From Aldehydirespirator sp965221185 (GTDB lineage Bacteria; Actinomycetota; Acidimicrobiia; Acidimicrobiales; Aldehydirespiratoraceae): DNA of 64,000 nucleotides. The stretch is from contig OZ244866.1 of NCBI GenBank assembly GCA_965221185.1, forward strand, positions 930,001 to 994,000. The letters are read 5' to 3'. The position numbers and the translations under genes are program-made. The notes under the pieces were generated by a model, which saw nothing but the letters and a program-made list of their open reading frames with translations, did no database searches and had not been told where the DNA came from. Positions 8,228-17,514 of the stretch are shown one piece after another (the first letter of the stretch is position 1; each line of letters begins with the position of its first letter).

Positions 8228-9184
8228 GTGAGCGTCGCGGCGCCCTGGCGCATCTGGATCGATCGACCGCCGCCGCCGGAGGTCGTAATTCCGCACGACA
8301 TCGAGTTGACCAGCGACCTTGCCGACGCCGACGGTGTGATCGTGGGCGCCAACGAGCCGTGGGACGCGGCCGTCTGCGGTCGCCTGCCCCGGCTGAAGGT
8401 GGTGGCCCGCGCCGGTATCGGCTACGACAACGTCGATCCTGCCGCGTGCGCGGCGGTCGGAGTAGCGGCGTGCAACACACCCGACGCTCCCACGGTGTCC
8501 ACCGCCGAGCACGCCCTGGCGTTGCTGCTGGCCGTGTCCAAGCGGATCAAGCGCTCAGAGGGCCGGCTTCACGCCGGTCTCGGCGACTACCGGGCGGTTC
8601 ACTGCGCCCTGGAACTCGAGGGCAGGACTCTGGGGCTGGTCGGTTGTGGGCGCATCGGCAGGCGCGTGGCCCGCTACGCGGCCGCCATCGGCATGAGGGT
8701 GCTCGTGCACGACCCGTACCTGGAGGCATCTGACGCCAAGGGCGTGGCCGAGCTTGTGGACCTCGACGAACTGTGGCGGCATAGCGACGCGGTGTCGCTC
8801 CACGCGCCGGCGACCGCAGAGACACGCCACATCGTCGATGTCGGCAGCATCTCGGCGATGCGACCGGGTGTGATCATCGTCAACTGTGCCCGTGGCGCGT
8901 TGATCGATCACGAAGCGCTGCTCGCCGGCCTCGAGTCCGGCCACGTCGCAGGAGCCGGCCTCGACGTGACCGAGCCCGAACCGCTGCCAGTGGGTCATCC
9001 GCTGCTCGGGCGCGAGGACGTGATCGTCACCCCGCACGTAGCCTCCTCCACCACGGCGGGTTCTGTGCGCCTCATCAGTCAGGCCCTCGGCCAGGCAGCC
9101 CAATGGCTGCGCGGCGAGACGCCCGAGCACCTCCTGGATGTTGCCGCGGCCGACCCGGCCGTGGATCGCCGCCGAGCGTCATGA
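8228..9184 (+). CDS. D-isomer-specific 2-hydroxyacid dehydrogenase
   Basis: A 318-residue NAD-dependent dehydrogenase of the phosphoglycerate-dehydrogenase type. It has a Rossmann motif 'GLVGCGRIGRRVARYA' with downstream Asp ('VHDPY'), then the catalytic Arg ('NCARGALID'), Glu ('DVTEPEPLP') and His ('TPHVASST'). GTG start at 8228. Embedded in the inositol cluster between iolC and a Gfo/Idh dehydrogenase, it probably handles a keto- or hydroxy-acid by-product. The substrate is unknown; it lacks the C-terminal ACT domain of serine-biosynthetic SerA. Confidence 0.85.
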   Translation: MSVAAPWRIWIDRPPPPEVVIPHDIELTSDLADADGVIVGANEPWDAAVCGRLPRLKVVARAGIGYDNVDPAACAAVGVAACNTPDAPTVSTAEHALALLLAVSKRIKRSEGRLHAGLGDYRAVHCALELEGRTLGLVGCGRIGRRVARYAAAIGMRVLVHDPYLEASDAKGVAELVDLDELWRHSDAVSLHAPATAETRHIVDVGSISAMRPGVIIVNCARGALIDHEALLAGLESGHVAGAGLDVTEPEPLPVGHPLLGREDVIVTPHVASSTTAGSVRLISQALGQAAQWLRGETPEHLLDVAAADPAVDRRRAS

Positions 9185-9242
9185 CCGCGTCACTGACCTC
9201 GCTGACCGGACTCGACCCGGCCGCCAGTTGGGGCATCCACCG

Positions 9243-10418
9243 ATGAGCGCCCGGCGCCGTCTCGGGGTGGCTGTGATCGGCTTCGGTTGGATGGGCCAGG
9301 CCCACGCCCGCTCCTACGCGAGACTGCCCATGATCTTCGAGGGCCTCGGCTACCGGCCCGAGCTCACGGTGTGCGCGGACACGCTGGAGGAGAGGCGCGT
9401 CTCGGCCGAGACCGAGTTCGGCTTCCGCCAGACCACCGCGGACTGGCGGGCAGCCGTCGACCACCCCGACGTGGACGTGGTCGTGATCTGCGCGCCCAAC
9501 ATCTTGCACTGCGAAATCGTCGAGGCGGCCGCCGCAGCCGGAAAGCACGTGTTCTGCGAGAAGCCAGTCGGGGGTACCCCCGACCAGACGGCCAGAGCCG
9601 AGAAGGCCTGCCGAGACGCGGGCGTCGTCACCGGAGTGGGCTACAACTACCGGTTCGTTCCGCTGGTGCAGCACGCCCGCAACCTGATCGGGGCGGGCGA
9701 GCTGGGCCCCGTCACCAACTATCGGGGCCGCTTCTTCTCGGTGTATGGCGCTGACCCCCTCGGCCTGCTCAGCTGGCGCTTCCTGCTCGAGCAGGCTGGG
9801 CATGGCGTGTCCACAGACATTCTCAGCCACGCCATCGACCTGGCGATGATGCTCAACGGTCCGATCCTGCGGGTGGTCGGCACCGGCGAGACCTTCATCA
9901 AGGAGCGACCGCTGCCGTCCGTATCGGGAACCCACTACGACCGGGGGAAGCCCGGCGACCCGGTCGGGGTGGTGACCAATGAGGACTACTTCGGGGCGAT
10001 GGCCGTTTTCGCCAACGGCAGCCGCGGCACATTCGAGGCCAGCCGGACCATGGTCGGACCTCAGAGCCAGATGGCCTTCGACGTGCACGGAACCAACGGC
10101 GCGCTGAGCTGGAACTTCGAGACGATGAACCAGATGCAACTGTTCAGGACGATCGATAAAGACTGGGGCTACGCGACGGTCCATGCCGGCGAACGCCACC
10201 CATACCACGCGGGCTTCGTTCCCGGCGAGGCGAACTCGATCGGATTCGAGGACTTGGTGACGATCCAGGACCACGAGTTCCTCGCCGCGGCGGCCGAGGG
10301 CCGTCCGCACTCCGCGGGGATGGAGCAGGCGCTGGCCTACGTGAGCGTGCAGGCGGCACTGCTGCGCAGCTGGGAGACCGGCGCCTGGACCGACGTGGTG
10401 TCGGTGCGAATCGACTGA
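9243..10418 (+). CDS. Gfo/Idh/MocA family oxidoreductase
   Basis: A 391-residue NAD(P)-dependent sugar or cyclitol dehydrogenase. The N-terminus 'LGVAVIGFGWMGQAHARSY' is the dinucleotide-binding fold, 'FCEKPVGG' carries the conserved catalytic Lys, and 'STDILSHAIDLAMML' holds the His/Asp of the C-terminal domain. It is longer than iolG and diverged from it. In this cluster it may oxidise a second cyclitol (scyllo- or chiro-inositol, or an amino- or methyl-inositol) or act like MocA. ATG 9243 is chosen from the family N-terminus. Confidence 0.85.
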   Translation: MSARRRLGVAVIGFGWMGQAHARSYARLPMIFEGLGYRPELTVCADTLEERRVSAETEFGFRQTTADWRAAVDHPDVDVVVICAPNILHCEIVEAAAAAGKHVFCEKPVGGTPDQTARAEKACRDAGVVTGVGYNYRFVPLVQHARNLIGAGELGPVTNYRGRFFSVYGADPLGLLSWRFLLEQAGHGVSTDILSHAIDLAMMLNGPILRVVGTGETFIKERPLPSVSGTHYDRGKPGDPVGVVTNEDYFGAMAVFANGSRGTFEASRTMVGPQSQMAFDVHGTNGALSWNFETMNQMQLFRTIDKDWGYATVHAGERHPYHAGFVPGEANSIGFEDLVTIQDHEFLAAAAEGRPHSAGMEQALAYVSVQAALLRSWETGAWTDVVSVRID

Positions 10419-10443
10419 CAGCGACGGGGACGGGAGGCCGCCC

Positions 10444-12327
10444 GTGGACACAATCAGGCTGACTGCATCGGGCGCCGTGGTGCGCTATCTGGCAGCCCAG
10501 CGCATCGAGATTGACGGCACGGTGGTGCCGTTGTTCGCGGGCGTGTTTGCCATCTTCGGCCACGGCAACGTGACATGCCTGGGGCATGAGCTCGAGCAGG
10601 CCCAGGACGGGCTGCCCACGTGGCGGGGCCAGAACGAGCAGGGCATGGCCCTGGCTGCCTGCGGATTCGCGAGGGCGTCCAAGCGGCGCCGGATCATGGT
10701 GGCCACCAGCTCCATCGGACCGGGCGCCACCAACATGGTCACCGCGGCCGCGGTTGCGCTGGCCAACCGGTTGCCGCTGCTGCTGCTGGCCGGCGACACC
10801 TTCGAGCATCGCATCGTGGACCCGGTACTGCAGCAGGTGGAGCACTTCGGCGCGCCCTCCACCACCGTCAACGACGCCTTCCGGGCCGTGGTGCGCTACT
10901 GGGACCGCATCGCCACCCCCGAGCAGGTGATGCAATCGCTGCCCCACGCGGCCAACACCATGCTCGACCCCGGTGACTGCGGCCCCGCCTTCATTGCGCT
11001 GCCCCAGGACGTGCAGGCCCAAGCCTACGACTATCCGGTGAAGTTCTTCGACGAGACGGTACACCGCATCCGCCGTCCCCGCCCCGACGCGGGCGAGCTG
11101 CGGCGGGCCGCGGCCGCGCTGGCCGGCGCCGAGCGGCCCCTGATCATCGCGGGCGGAGGGGTGCGCTGGTCGCTGGCGGAGCAGCAGCTCGCCGCCTTCG
11201 CCGAGGCGCACGCCATCCCCGTGGTGGAGACCACCGCGGGACGGACCTCGCTGCCGGCGCACCATCCGCTCAACTGCGGACCCATCGGGGTGACGGGATG
11301 CGTCTCGGCCAACGCCATGGCCGCGGAAGCCGACGTGGTACTTGCTGTGGGCACGAGGATGCAGGACTTCACGACCGGTTCCTGGACAGTGTTCGGTGAC
11401 GAGTCTGCGAAGATCATCGGGCTCAATGCAGCTCGCTTCGACGCCACCAAGCACCTGTCGCTGCCGCTGGTGGCCGATGCCCGCGAAGGACTGGCAGAGC
11501 TCGGCGCTGCATTGGTCGACTATCGGGCGCCGGACGGCTGGTCGGTGAGAGCCGCGTCCGAGACGGCGCAGTACCACGCCTACATCGACAAGATCGCCGC
11601 GCCGGTCGCGGTCACCGCGGCCGGCGGGGACGAGTCGTCTGACCCGCACGCCGAGCTGCCGACCTACGCCCAGGTGGTGGGCGCGGTGGACCGGGCCGCC
11701 ACCGCCTCCACCTATGTGGTCGCCGCGGCCGGCGGCCTGCCGGGGGAGCTGGTCAGCGGCTGGCGGGCCCAGAGGATCCACTCCTTCGACTGCGAGTACG
11801 GCTACTCGTGCATGGGCTACGAGATCTCAGGCGCGTGGGGGGCCAAGATGGCCATGCCTGAGCGCGAGGTGGTGGTGCTGTTGGGCGATGGCTCCTATCT
11901 GATGATGAACAGCGACCTCTACAGCACCGTGCTCACCGGGCACAAGCTCATCGTGGTCGTGTGCGACAACGGCGGTTACTCAGTTATCGACCGGCTCCAG
12001 GTGAACCAGGGCGGCGCGTCGTTCAACAACCTGTTCGCCGACTGCCGCACCGAGCGGCTGGTCGCGGTGGACTTCGCAGCCCACGCGGCCGCCATGGGCT
12101 GCGAGGCCGAGACGGTGGCCACGATCGGGGAGCTCGAGTCGGCCATCGAGCGGGCCCGGGCGGCGGACCGCACCTATGTGATCGCCCTCAAGACCCATCC
12201 TCACCGCTGGACCGAGGGCGGCTCGTTCTGGGAGGTGGGCGTGCCCGAGGTGAGCACCAGAGCGTCGGTGAGAGACGCCCGTGACGCGATGGACGCGGGC
12301 CGCTCCTCTCAGCGAGTGGGCTGGTGA
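10444..12327 (+). CDS. iolD: 3D-(3,5/4)-trihydroxycyclohexane-1,2-dione hydrolase
   Basis: A 627-residue thiamine-diphosphate enzyme that opens the inositol-derived ring to 5-deoxy-glucuronate. The N-terminal PYR domain carries the activating Glu ('RNEQGMALAACGFA'). The PP domain has the ThDP/Mg motif starting GDGS near residue 481 and ending at 'VVVCDNGGYS'. Length and the opening 'VPLFAGVFAIFGHGNV' fit IolD rather than acetolactate synthase. GTG 10444 follows GGGAGG. It sits in the middle of the cluster. Confidence 0.92.
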   Translation: MDTIRLTASGAVVRYLAAQRIEIDGTVVPLFAGVFAIFGHGNVTCLGHELEQAQDGLPTWRGQNEQGMALAACGFARASKRRRIMVATSSIGPGATNMVTAAAVALANRLPLLLLAGDTFEHRIVDPVLQQVEHFGAPSTTVNDAFRAVVRYWDRIATPEQVMQSLPHAANTMLDPGDCGPAFIALPQDVQAQAYDYPVKFFDETVHRIRRPRPDAGELRRAAAALAGAERPLIIAGGGVRWSLAEQQLAAFAEAHAIPVVETTAGRTSLPAHHPLNCGPIGVTGCVSANAMAAEADVVLAVGTRMQDFTTGSWTVFGDESAKIIGLNAARFDATKHLSLPLVADAREGLAELGAALVDYRAPDGWSVRAASETAQYHAYIDKIAAPVAVTAAGGDESSDPHAELPTYAQVVGAVDRAATASTYVVAAAGGLPGELVSGWRAQRIHSFDCEYGYSCMGYEISGAWGAKMAMPEREVVVLLGDGSYLMMNSDLYSTVLTGHKLIVVVCDNGGYSVIDRLQVNQGGASFNNLFADCRTERLVAVDFAAHAAAMGCEAETVATIGELESAIERARAADRTYVIALKTHPHRWTEGGSFWEVGVPEVSTRASVRDARDAMDAGRSSQRVGW

Positions 12328-12439
12328 GCGACGTGGTCGAGCGAGAGGGGCAAGACTCGGCGGTCGGGTCGGGAGGGACGCGGGGCGTGGTCCCGGTGTG
12401 CGACGTGGTCGAGACAGGCGAGCGAGACGGGGGAGCGTC

Positions 12440-13297
12440 ATGGTGAGCGAGTTGAGTGGGTCCGGATCGTTCTCCGGCGGGATAGCGCTGATAACCGGCG
12501 GCTCGCAGGGACTCGGCTACGCGGTGGCTGAGCGTCTGGCTGCCGAGGGTTCGGCTGGGCTGCTGCTCGTGGGCCGGGACCGTGCCAAGGGCGAGGCCGC
12601 CGCGGCGTCGCTGCGGACACAACAGTGCCGGGCCGAGTTCGTGGCCGCGGACCTGGCTCGCAGCGATGCCTGCGAGGCGGTGATAGCGGACCTCGACGAG
12701 ACATTCGGCACCTGTGACAGCTTCGTGAACTGCGCGGCCATCACCGACCGGGGCTCGGTTTGGGACGCCTCGCCGGAGCTGTGGGACGCGATGCTGGCTG
12801 TCAACGTCCGGGCGCCGGGCCTGCTCAGCCAGGGAGTGGCGAGGATCATGGCCCGCCAGTCGGTCGAGGGCACCATCGTGTTGATCGGCTCCGTCGCCGG
12901 CCGCGGCGGGCCGCCGAAGCTATTGCCGTACGCCACCTCCAAGGGCGCGCTGGTGGCCATGACCCGCAACCTGGCGTTCTCTCTGATGCGTGACCGCATC
13001 CGGGTCAACCTGCTGTGCCCAGGTTGGATGGACACTCCCGCCGAGGACGTCACGCAGCGCACCTTCGACGGCGCCACCGACGGATGGCTGGAGCGGGCCG
13101 AGGCCGAGATGCCATTCGGCCGGCTCATCAAGCCCGCCGAGATCGCCCGAACCATCGTGCACCTGGCCACGGCCGAGTCGGGGATGATGACCGGCGCGGT
13201 GGTGGAGTGGGACCAGACGGTGCTCGGCGCGGGCGACTCGGTCTTCCCGGGCCCCGAGCTCGCAGCCGGGCCGTTGGGATCTGGAGGGCGGCTCTGA
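12440..13297 (+). CDS. SDR family oxidoreductase
   Basis: A 285-residue classical short-chain dehydrogenase. It has 'ITGGSQGLGYAVAERL' (cofactor loop), 'VNCAAITD' (NAG-type motif), Ser in 'VLIGSVAGRGG' and the active-site 'YATSK'. ATG 12440 follows GGGGAG. It could oxidise or reduce a cyclitol intermediate, or a hydroxyl released by the oxygenase encoded next. Its stop overlaps the presumed start of the desaturase-Rieske gene (CTGA), so the two are probably translationally coupled and work together. Confidence 0.85.
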   Translation: MVSELSGSGSFSGGIALITGGSQGLGYAVAERLAAEGSAGLLLVGRDRAKGEAAAASLRTQQCRAEFVAADLARSDACEAVIADLDETFGTCDSFVNCAAITDRGSVWDASPELWDAMLAVNVRAPGLLSQGVARIMARQSVEGTIVLIGSVAGRGGPPKLLPYATSKGALVAMTRNLAFSLMRDRIRVNLLCPGWMDTPAEDVTQRTFDGATDGWLERAEAEMPFGRLIKPAEIARTIVHLATAESGMMTGAVVEWDQTVLGAGDSVFPGPELAAGPLGSGGRL

Positions 13298-14745
13298 CTG
13301 CGGCAGTTCGGGACTACGGCCTAACCGGGTCGGATTCGCTCCGGGCTGCGGACCTGGGCCTGGTTGAGGCGGAGTGGTTCCGCCCGCCGATCGATCCTGA
13401 GCGGCTGCGGGCTCTACAGGTTCGCACCAACGCCAGGGCGGCGCGCGACACCGCCATGTGGCTCGGTCTGCTGGCTGTCTTCGGCTATCTCGCCTTCCGC
13501 GCGGTGGGCTCGTGGTGGGCGGTGCCCGCCTTCATGGCCTACGGCGCGCTCTACGGTGGCGCCGGCGATTCCCGCTGGCACGAGTGCGGGCATGGCACCG
13601 CGTTCCGCACCAAGTGGCTCAACGACGTCGTCTACTACATCGCGTCGTTCATGCTGCTGCGCCAGCCCACCCTTTGGCGTTGGTCGCACGTGCGCCACCA
13701 CACCGACACCATCGTGGTGGGGCGCGATCCCGAGATCATCTTCCCCCGTCCCTCGTCGCTGCACGCTGTGCTTGGCGTGTTCGTGCCGGTGCTGAACGTC
13801 CCCAGGGCTATGTGGCGCACCCTCAAGCACGCCACGGGCCGCATAGACGACGACGCCCGGGACTTCATCCCCGAAGACGAGCTGGGCAAGCTCAGGTGGG
13901 AGTCGCGCGCCTACCTCGCCATCCTGGCCGGCACCGCTGGGTGGTGCGTCGCCATCGGCTCGATCGTGCCGGCGCTGTACATCGGGCTGCCGACGGTCTA
14001 CGGGGCCTGGCTCATGGTGTTCTTCGCGGTCACACAGCATGCGGGCCTGCGAGAGGACGTGCTCGATCATCGCCGCAACTCCCGCACAGTGTACATGAAC
14101 CCGTTCTTGAGGTTCCTGTACTCCAACATGAACTACCACGTGGAGCACCACATCTTTCCGACGGTGCCCTACTACGCGCTGCCGGCGCTCCACGCCGAGA
14201 TCAAGGCGTATCTGGCGCCGCCTGATCCCTCCACGCTGGCCGCCTACCGGCGGATCCTCGCGACGCTGCGCCGCCAGTGGCGCGACCCGTCCTTTGACGA
14301 GCCCCGCCCCGACGTGCCCGAGGTCGCCGGCGAGGAGCGGTCGTTCGTCGACACGGGTGTCATCGCGTGGGCCGGCGAGGTGCACGACGGCCTGGTCGAT
14401 CTGGGTGCCGCAGAGGGTCTGAGCCCTGGATCGGCTCGACGGGTGGACTCCGGCGACGCCACCTACGCGCTGTACCGCCTCGATCCCGCTGATTCTCCCG
14501 ATGGCGACCCGAGCTGCGAGTTCGTGCTCAGTGACGGGCTGTGCACCCACGGCCGGGCCCACCTGGCAGATGGGGCAGTGCTCGACGGCCTCATCGAGTG
14601 CCCCAAGCACAACGGCTGCTTCGATCTGCGCACCGGGGAGGCGCTGCGTTTCCCGGCCACCGAGCCGATCGCTCTCTATGACGTGGCCCTCCGCAACGGC
14701 CGGGTAGTGTCGCGACTCGCGCCGCGGGAGGTCGACACGCGATGA
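13294..14745 (+). CDS. Fused membrane fatty-acid-desaturase-type oxygenase and Rieske ferredoxin (MocD-MocE-like)
   Basis: About 483 residues. The N-terminal two thirds form a membrane di-iron enzyme: histidine boxes HECGH (~96), HVRHH (~132) and HVEHH (~282) between hydrophobic helices. The C-terminal part carries a Rieske [2Fe-2S] site, C-x-H (~417-419) and C-x2-H (~436-439), 16 residues apart. In rhizobia, MocD (desaturase-like) and MocE (Rieske ferredoxin) are separate proteins of rhizopine (3-O-methyl-scyllo-inosamine) breakdown. Here the two are one chain inside an iol cluster, so O-demethylation or hydroxylation of a cyclitol is a reasonable inference. A reductase (MocF-like) is not seen. 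No ATG/GTG/TTG precedes ATG 13456; CTG 13294 behind GGAGGG and overlapping the SDR stop is the best start. Confidence 0.8.
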   Translation: MTAAVRDYGLTGSDSLRAADLGLVEAEWFRPPIDPERLRALQVRTNARAARDTAMWLGLLAVFGYLAFRAVGSWWAVPAFMAYGALYGGAGDSRWHECGHGTAFRTKWLNDVVYYIASFMLLRQPTLWRWSHVRHHTDTIVVGRDPEIIFPRPSSLHAVLGVFVPVLNVPRAMWRTLKHATGRIDDDARDFIPEDELGKLRWESRAYLAILAGTAGWCVAIGSIVPALYIGLPTVYGAWLMVFFAVTQHAGLREDVLDHRRNSRTVYMNPFLRFLYSNMNYHVEHHIFPTVPYYALPALHAEIKAYLAPPDPSTLAAYRRILATLRRQWRDPSFDEPRPDVPEVAGEERSFVDTGVIAWAGEVHDGLVDLGAAEGLSPGSARRVDSGDATYALYRLDPADSPDGDPSCEFVLSDGLCTHGRAHLADGAVLDGLIECPKHNGCFDLRTGEALRFPATEPIALYDVALRNGRVVSRLAPREVDTR

Positions 14746-14836
14746 GCGAGCCGGATGCCGGAGCGGTGACGCAGGGGAACATTGTCTCTGCGGGAGGTCG
14801 ACACGCGATGAGCGAGCCAGATCCTGGAGCGGTGGC
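14724..14836. repeat. 66-bp direct duplication over a stop codon
   Basis: The block starting GCGGGAGGTCGACACGCG at 14724 recurs at 14790 (spacing 66) and stays similar for ~46 bp. The first copy contains the stop of the desaturase-Rieske gene; the second repeats that stop and downstream bases before iolG. Confidence 0.85.
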
Positions 14837-14872
14837 GCCATCGGACCTGCCTGACGTCGGGGGTGTCGCCTC

Positions 14873-15883
14873 ATGAGCGAGCCGGTTCGTATCGGGCTGC
14901 TGGGCTGCGGACGCATCGGCTCCATGCACGCCGAGTTGATCGCCCAGCGCGTTCCCGGAGCCGCTCTCGCGGCGGTGCACGACGTGGTCGACGATGCCGC
15001 GGCCTCCCTGGCCGACTCGTTCGGGGCCAGGCACGCCTCGAACGCGGCCGAGCTGGTCGAGGCCGACGACGTGGACGCGGTAGCAATCTGCAGCTCCACC
15101 GACACCCACATCGACCTGCTGGAGCTGGTTGCGGCCGCGGGCAAGCCTGCCTTCGTCGAGAAGCCGCTGTCTCTGGACCTGGCCGAGGTGGACCGGGGCA
15201 TCGCCGCGGCCACCGAGGCTCAGATCGCGGTGCAGGTCGGCTTCAACCGGCGCTTCGACGCGGCCCACCGCCATGTGCGGGACCGGGTCGCCGCCGGTGA
15301 CGTGGGCGACGTGCACCTGGTGCGCATCTCCAGCCGCGACCCGGATCCGCCTCCGGTCGCCTACATCGAGGTGTCGGGCGGGATCTTCTGCGACATGACG
15401 ATCCACGATTTCGACATGGCCCGCTTCGTCACGGGCAGCGACGCGGTGGAGGTGTACGGCACCGGGGCGGTGCGAGTTGATCCGGCCATCGGAGCGGCCG
15501 GCGACCTCGACACCGCAGTGGTGGTGGTGACCCATGCCAACGGCGCCATCACGACCATCGACAACAGCCGCCGGGCTGTGTATGGCTACGACCAGCGGCT
15601 GGAGGCATTCGGCTCGGGCGGGATGGCGTGCTCGCAGAACCCGCCCGCGGCAACGGCGCTCTACTGGGGAGCGGAGGGCTCCCACGGGCCGCCGCTGCCT
15701 TACTTCTTCCTGGAGAGATACACCGCGTCGTACCTGACCGAGTGGGACGCCTTCGTGGCCATGGTCCACGGCGAACCGTCGCCGGTGAGTCTGGCCGACG
15801 GGAGGGCCCCGCTGGTGATGGGCCTGGCCGCGTGGGCTTCGATCCGGGAGGGCCGCCCGGTGCCCATCTCAGAGATCAGCTGA
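14873..15883 (+). CDS. iolG: Inositol 2-dehydrogenase
   Basis: A 336-residue Gfo/Idh/MocA enzyme oxidising myo-inositol to scyllo-inosose with NAD. Typical IolG features: 'IGLLGCGRIGSMHAE' at the N-terminus, 'FVEKPLS' with the catalytic Lys, 'QVGFNRRFDAAH', then 'GGIFCDMTIHDFDMARF' with the active-site Asp/His and 'IDNSRRAVYGYDQRLE'. ATG 14873. It is much closer to canonical IolG than the Gfo/Idh gene at 9243, and it supplies the entry step of the pathway encoded here. Confidence 0.9.
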   Translation: MSEPVRIGLLGCGRIGSMHAELIAQRVPGAALAAVHDVVDDAAASLADSFGARHASNAAELVEADDVDAVAICSSTDTHIDLLELVAAAGKPAFVEKPLSLDLAEVDRGIAAATEAQIAVQVGFNRRFDAAHRHVRDRVAAGDVGDVHLVRISSRDPDPPPVAYIEVSGGIFCDMTIHDFDMARFVTGSDAVEVYGTGAVRVDPAIGAAGDLDTAVVVVTHANGAITTIDNSRRAVYGYDQRLEAFGSGGMACSQNPPAATALYWGAEGSHGPPLPYFFLERYTASYLTEWDAFVAMVHGEPSPVSLADGRAPLVMGLAAWASIREGRPVPISEIS

Positions 15884-15926
15884 CGGGCGATGCGACCCGC
15901 CTGCCCCCGCCGAGCGAATTGGCAGT

Positions 15927-16634
15927 GTGTCGCAAGGTATGCGAGCCACCGAGACTCTGGCCCAAGCGGCTGATCGGGTCGGGGCGAAGCTGATCCTGGT
16001 GTCCACCGACTGGGTGTTCGACGGCACCCAGTCCGGTGCCAACGAGTACACCCCGCCCAATCCGGTGAACCTCTACGGGGTGCTCAAGATGGCCAGCGAA
16101 CAGGCCGCGATGCTTAGTACTGGCCGGGCCGCGGTGGCCCGGGTGTCGGCGGTCAGCGGCATGCACTGGATGCGGGACTCGACGCCCCGGGTGCAGGACG
16201 GCGGGTTCGGCTACTTCGTCACCTCGATCGTCGAGGCGCTGGCGGCTGGCCAGCGCCTCGGGGTGTGGGAGGCCGACGACATCAACATGGTGGCCACCCC
16301 GTCGCTGGCCAGCGAGTGCGGCGAGGTGATGTGGCGCATCGCGGCCGACGAGTCCGCCGCGGGGGTCTTCCACTGCTGCGGGGCCGAGTCGACTGGTCGA
16401 ATGGAGCTGGCCCGCGTCGCCTGTGATGTCTTCGATCTCGACCCGTCGTTGCTGAGCACGACCGCCCCCAACCGCTCGGCTGCGGGCGCGGTGGGCGAGT
16501 TCCCGATCCCGTACGACACCAGTCTCACCGTGCGGCGCACTAGGGAAGTCCTCGGGTACGAGCCGCCCGGCATCCGGGAGCTGCTGATCCGGTTCCGCCG
16601 GGAGCGGGCCACTGGAACGCTCGCCGTCGCGTGA
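15927..16634 (+). pseudogene. N-terminally truncated RmlD-like SDR (NDP-sugar reductase/epimerase)
   Basis: Encodes the C-terminal ~235 residues of an extended SDR of the dTDP-4-dehydrorhamnose reductase type. It starts at the segment 'RATETLAQAADRVGAKL', followed by 'LVSTDWVFDG' and 'NLYGVLKMASE' (the Y-x3-K active site). The preceding ~80-90 residues that should carry the GxxGxxG cofactor loop are missing: only ~45 non-matching bases lie between it and iolG. Without the Rossmann start it is unlikely to be active as a reductase, although the frame is intact to its stop. GTG 15927 is only a formal start. Confidence 0.65.
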
Positions 16635-16650
16635 GCAAGGAGGCATCACG

Positions 16651-17514
16651 ATGACCAGTTCGTCCCTGCTGCGGCCCGCTGACGGGCCGGGCCGGATCCT
16701 GCACGTCACCCCCGAGTCCGCCGGTTGGGACCACGTCGAGTTCGGGGTGGTCGAGGTGGCCCCGGGCGCGCCGTGGTCGGGCATCGCAGCCGACCGCGAG
16801 ACGGCGATAGTGCTGCTGGCCGGCGAGGGACGGGTGGTCGTGGGCGACGGCGACATGGAGGTCGAGCTGAGCCGAGCCTCGGTGTTCACCGAGATGGCGC
16901 GGATCGTGTACCTGCCTCCCGGCACCCCCTACCGGATCGAGTCGGAGGCCGGGCTGCAGGCGTCGGTCGGCTCGGCTCCCGCCGAGGGCCGCTACCCGGT
17001 GCGGGTCTTCGAGCCGTACGAGATGCGCACCGAGATCCGCGGCGGCGGCCAGGCCTACCGGCAGGTGGTCCACTCGCTGGCCCATCCGCTGCCCGCGGAG
17101 CGCCTGATCCTCTACGAGGTGTACGTGCCTCGGGGCACCTGGTCGGGCTGGCCCCCGCACTGCCACGACGGCCGCGACGGCTCGCCCTACCTGGAGGAGG
17201 TGTACTACTTCCGTCTCGACCGCCCCGAGGGCTACGCCATCCACCGCAACTGGCGCCACGACGAGTCCTACGACGACGCCATGGTGGTGACCGACGGCGA
17301 TGTGGCGCTCGTTCCCAAGGGCTACCACACCTCGGTCGCCTGCCCCGGCTCCAACATGTACTTCCTGAACTATCTCGCGGGTGAGCTGCAGGACGACGAT
17401 CGCCGCACGCCGCCGTGTTTCATGGCCGAGCACACCTGGATAGAAGCCGACTGGAAGGCGGGGGAGTGGGGTCTGCCCGTGGTGACTCCGGACGGTCCGG
17501 GAGCGCGGCTGTGA
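16651..17514 (+). CDS. iolB: 5-deoxy-glucuronate isomerase
   Basis: A 287-residue bicupin that isomerises 5-deoxy-D-glucuronate to 2-deoxy-5-keto-D-gluconate. The metal-binding stretch 'WPPHCHDG' followed by 'YLEEVYYFRLDRPEGYA' is diagnostic for IolB. ATG 16651 has a strong ribosome-binding site (AAGGAGG). It comes 16 bp after the truncated RmlD-like gene. Its last codons and stop are repeated in the array that follows. Confidence 0.93.
   Translation: MTSSSLLRPADGPGRILHVTPESAGWDHVEFGVVEVAPGAPWSGIAADRETAIVLLAGEGRVVVGDGDMEVELSRASVFTEMARIVYLPPGTPYRIESEAGLQASVGSAPAEGRYPVRVFEPYEMRTEIRGGGQAYRQVVHSLAHPLPAERLILYEVYVPRGTWSGWPPHCHDGRDGSPYLEEVYYFRLDRPEGYAIHRNWRHDESYDDAMVVTDGDVALVPKGYHTSVACPGSNMYFLNYLAGELQDDDRRTPPCFMAEHTWIEADWKAGEWGLPVVTPDGPGARL

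Noticed and set aside
10144..11781. 545-codon minus-strand frame opposite iolD
   Set aside because: Antisense shadow of iolD with His/Gly/Arg-rich composition and no recognisable domain.
13414..15213. 599-codon minus-strand frame opposite the desaturase and iolG genes
   Set aside because: Spans two well-supported plus-strand genes and has shadow composition.
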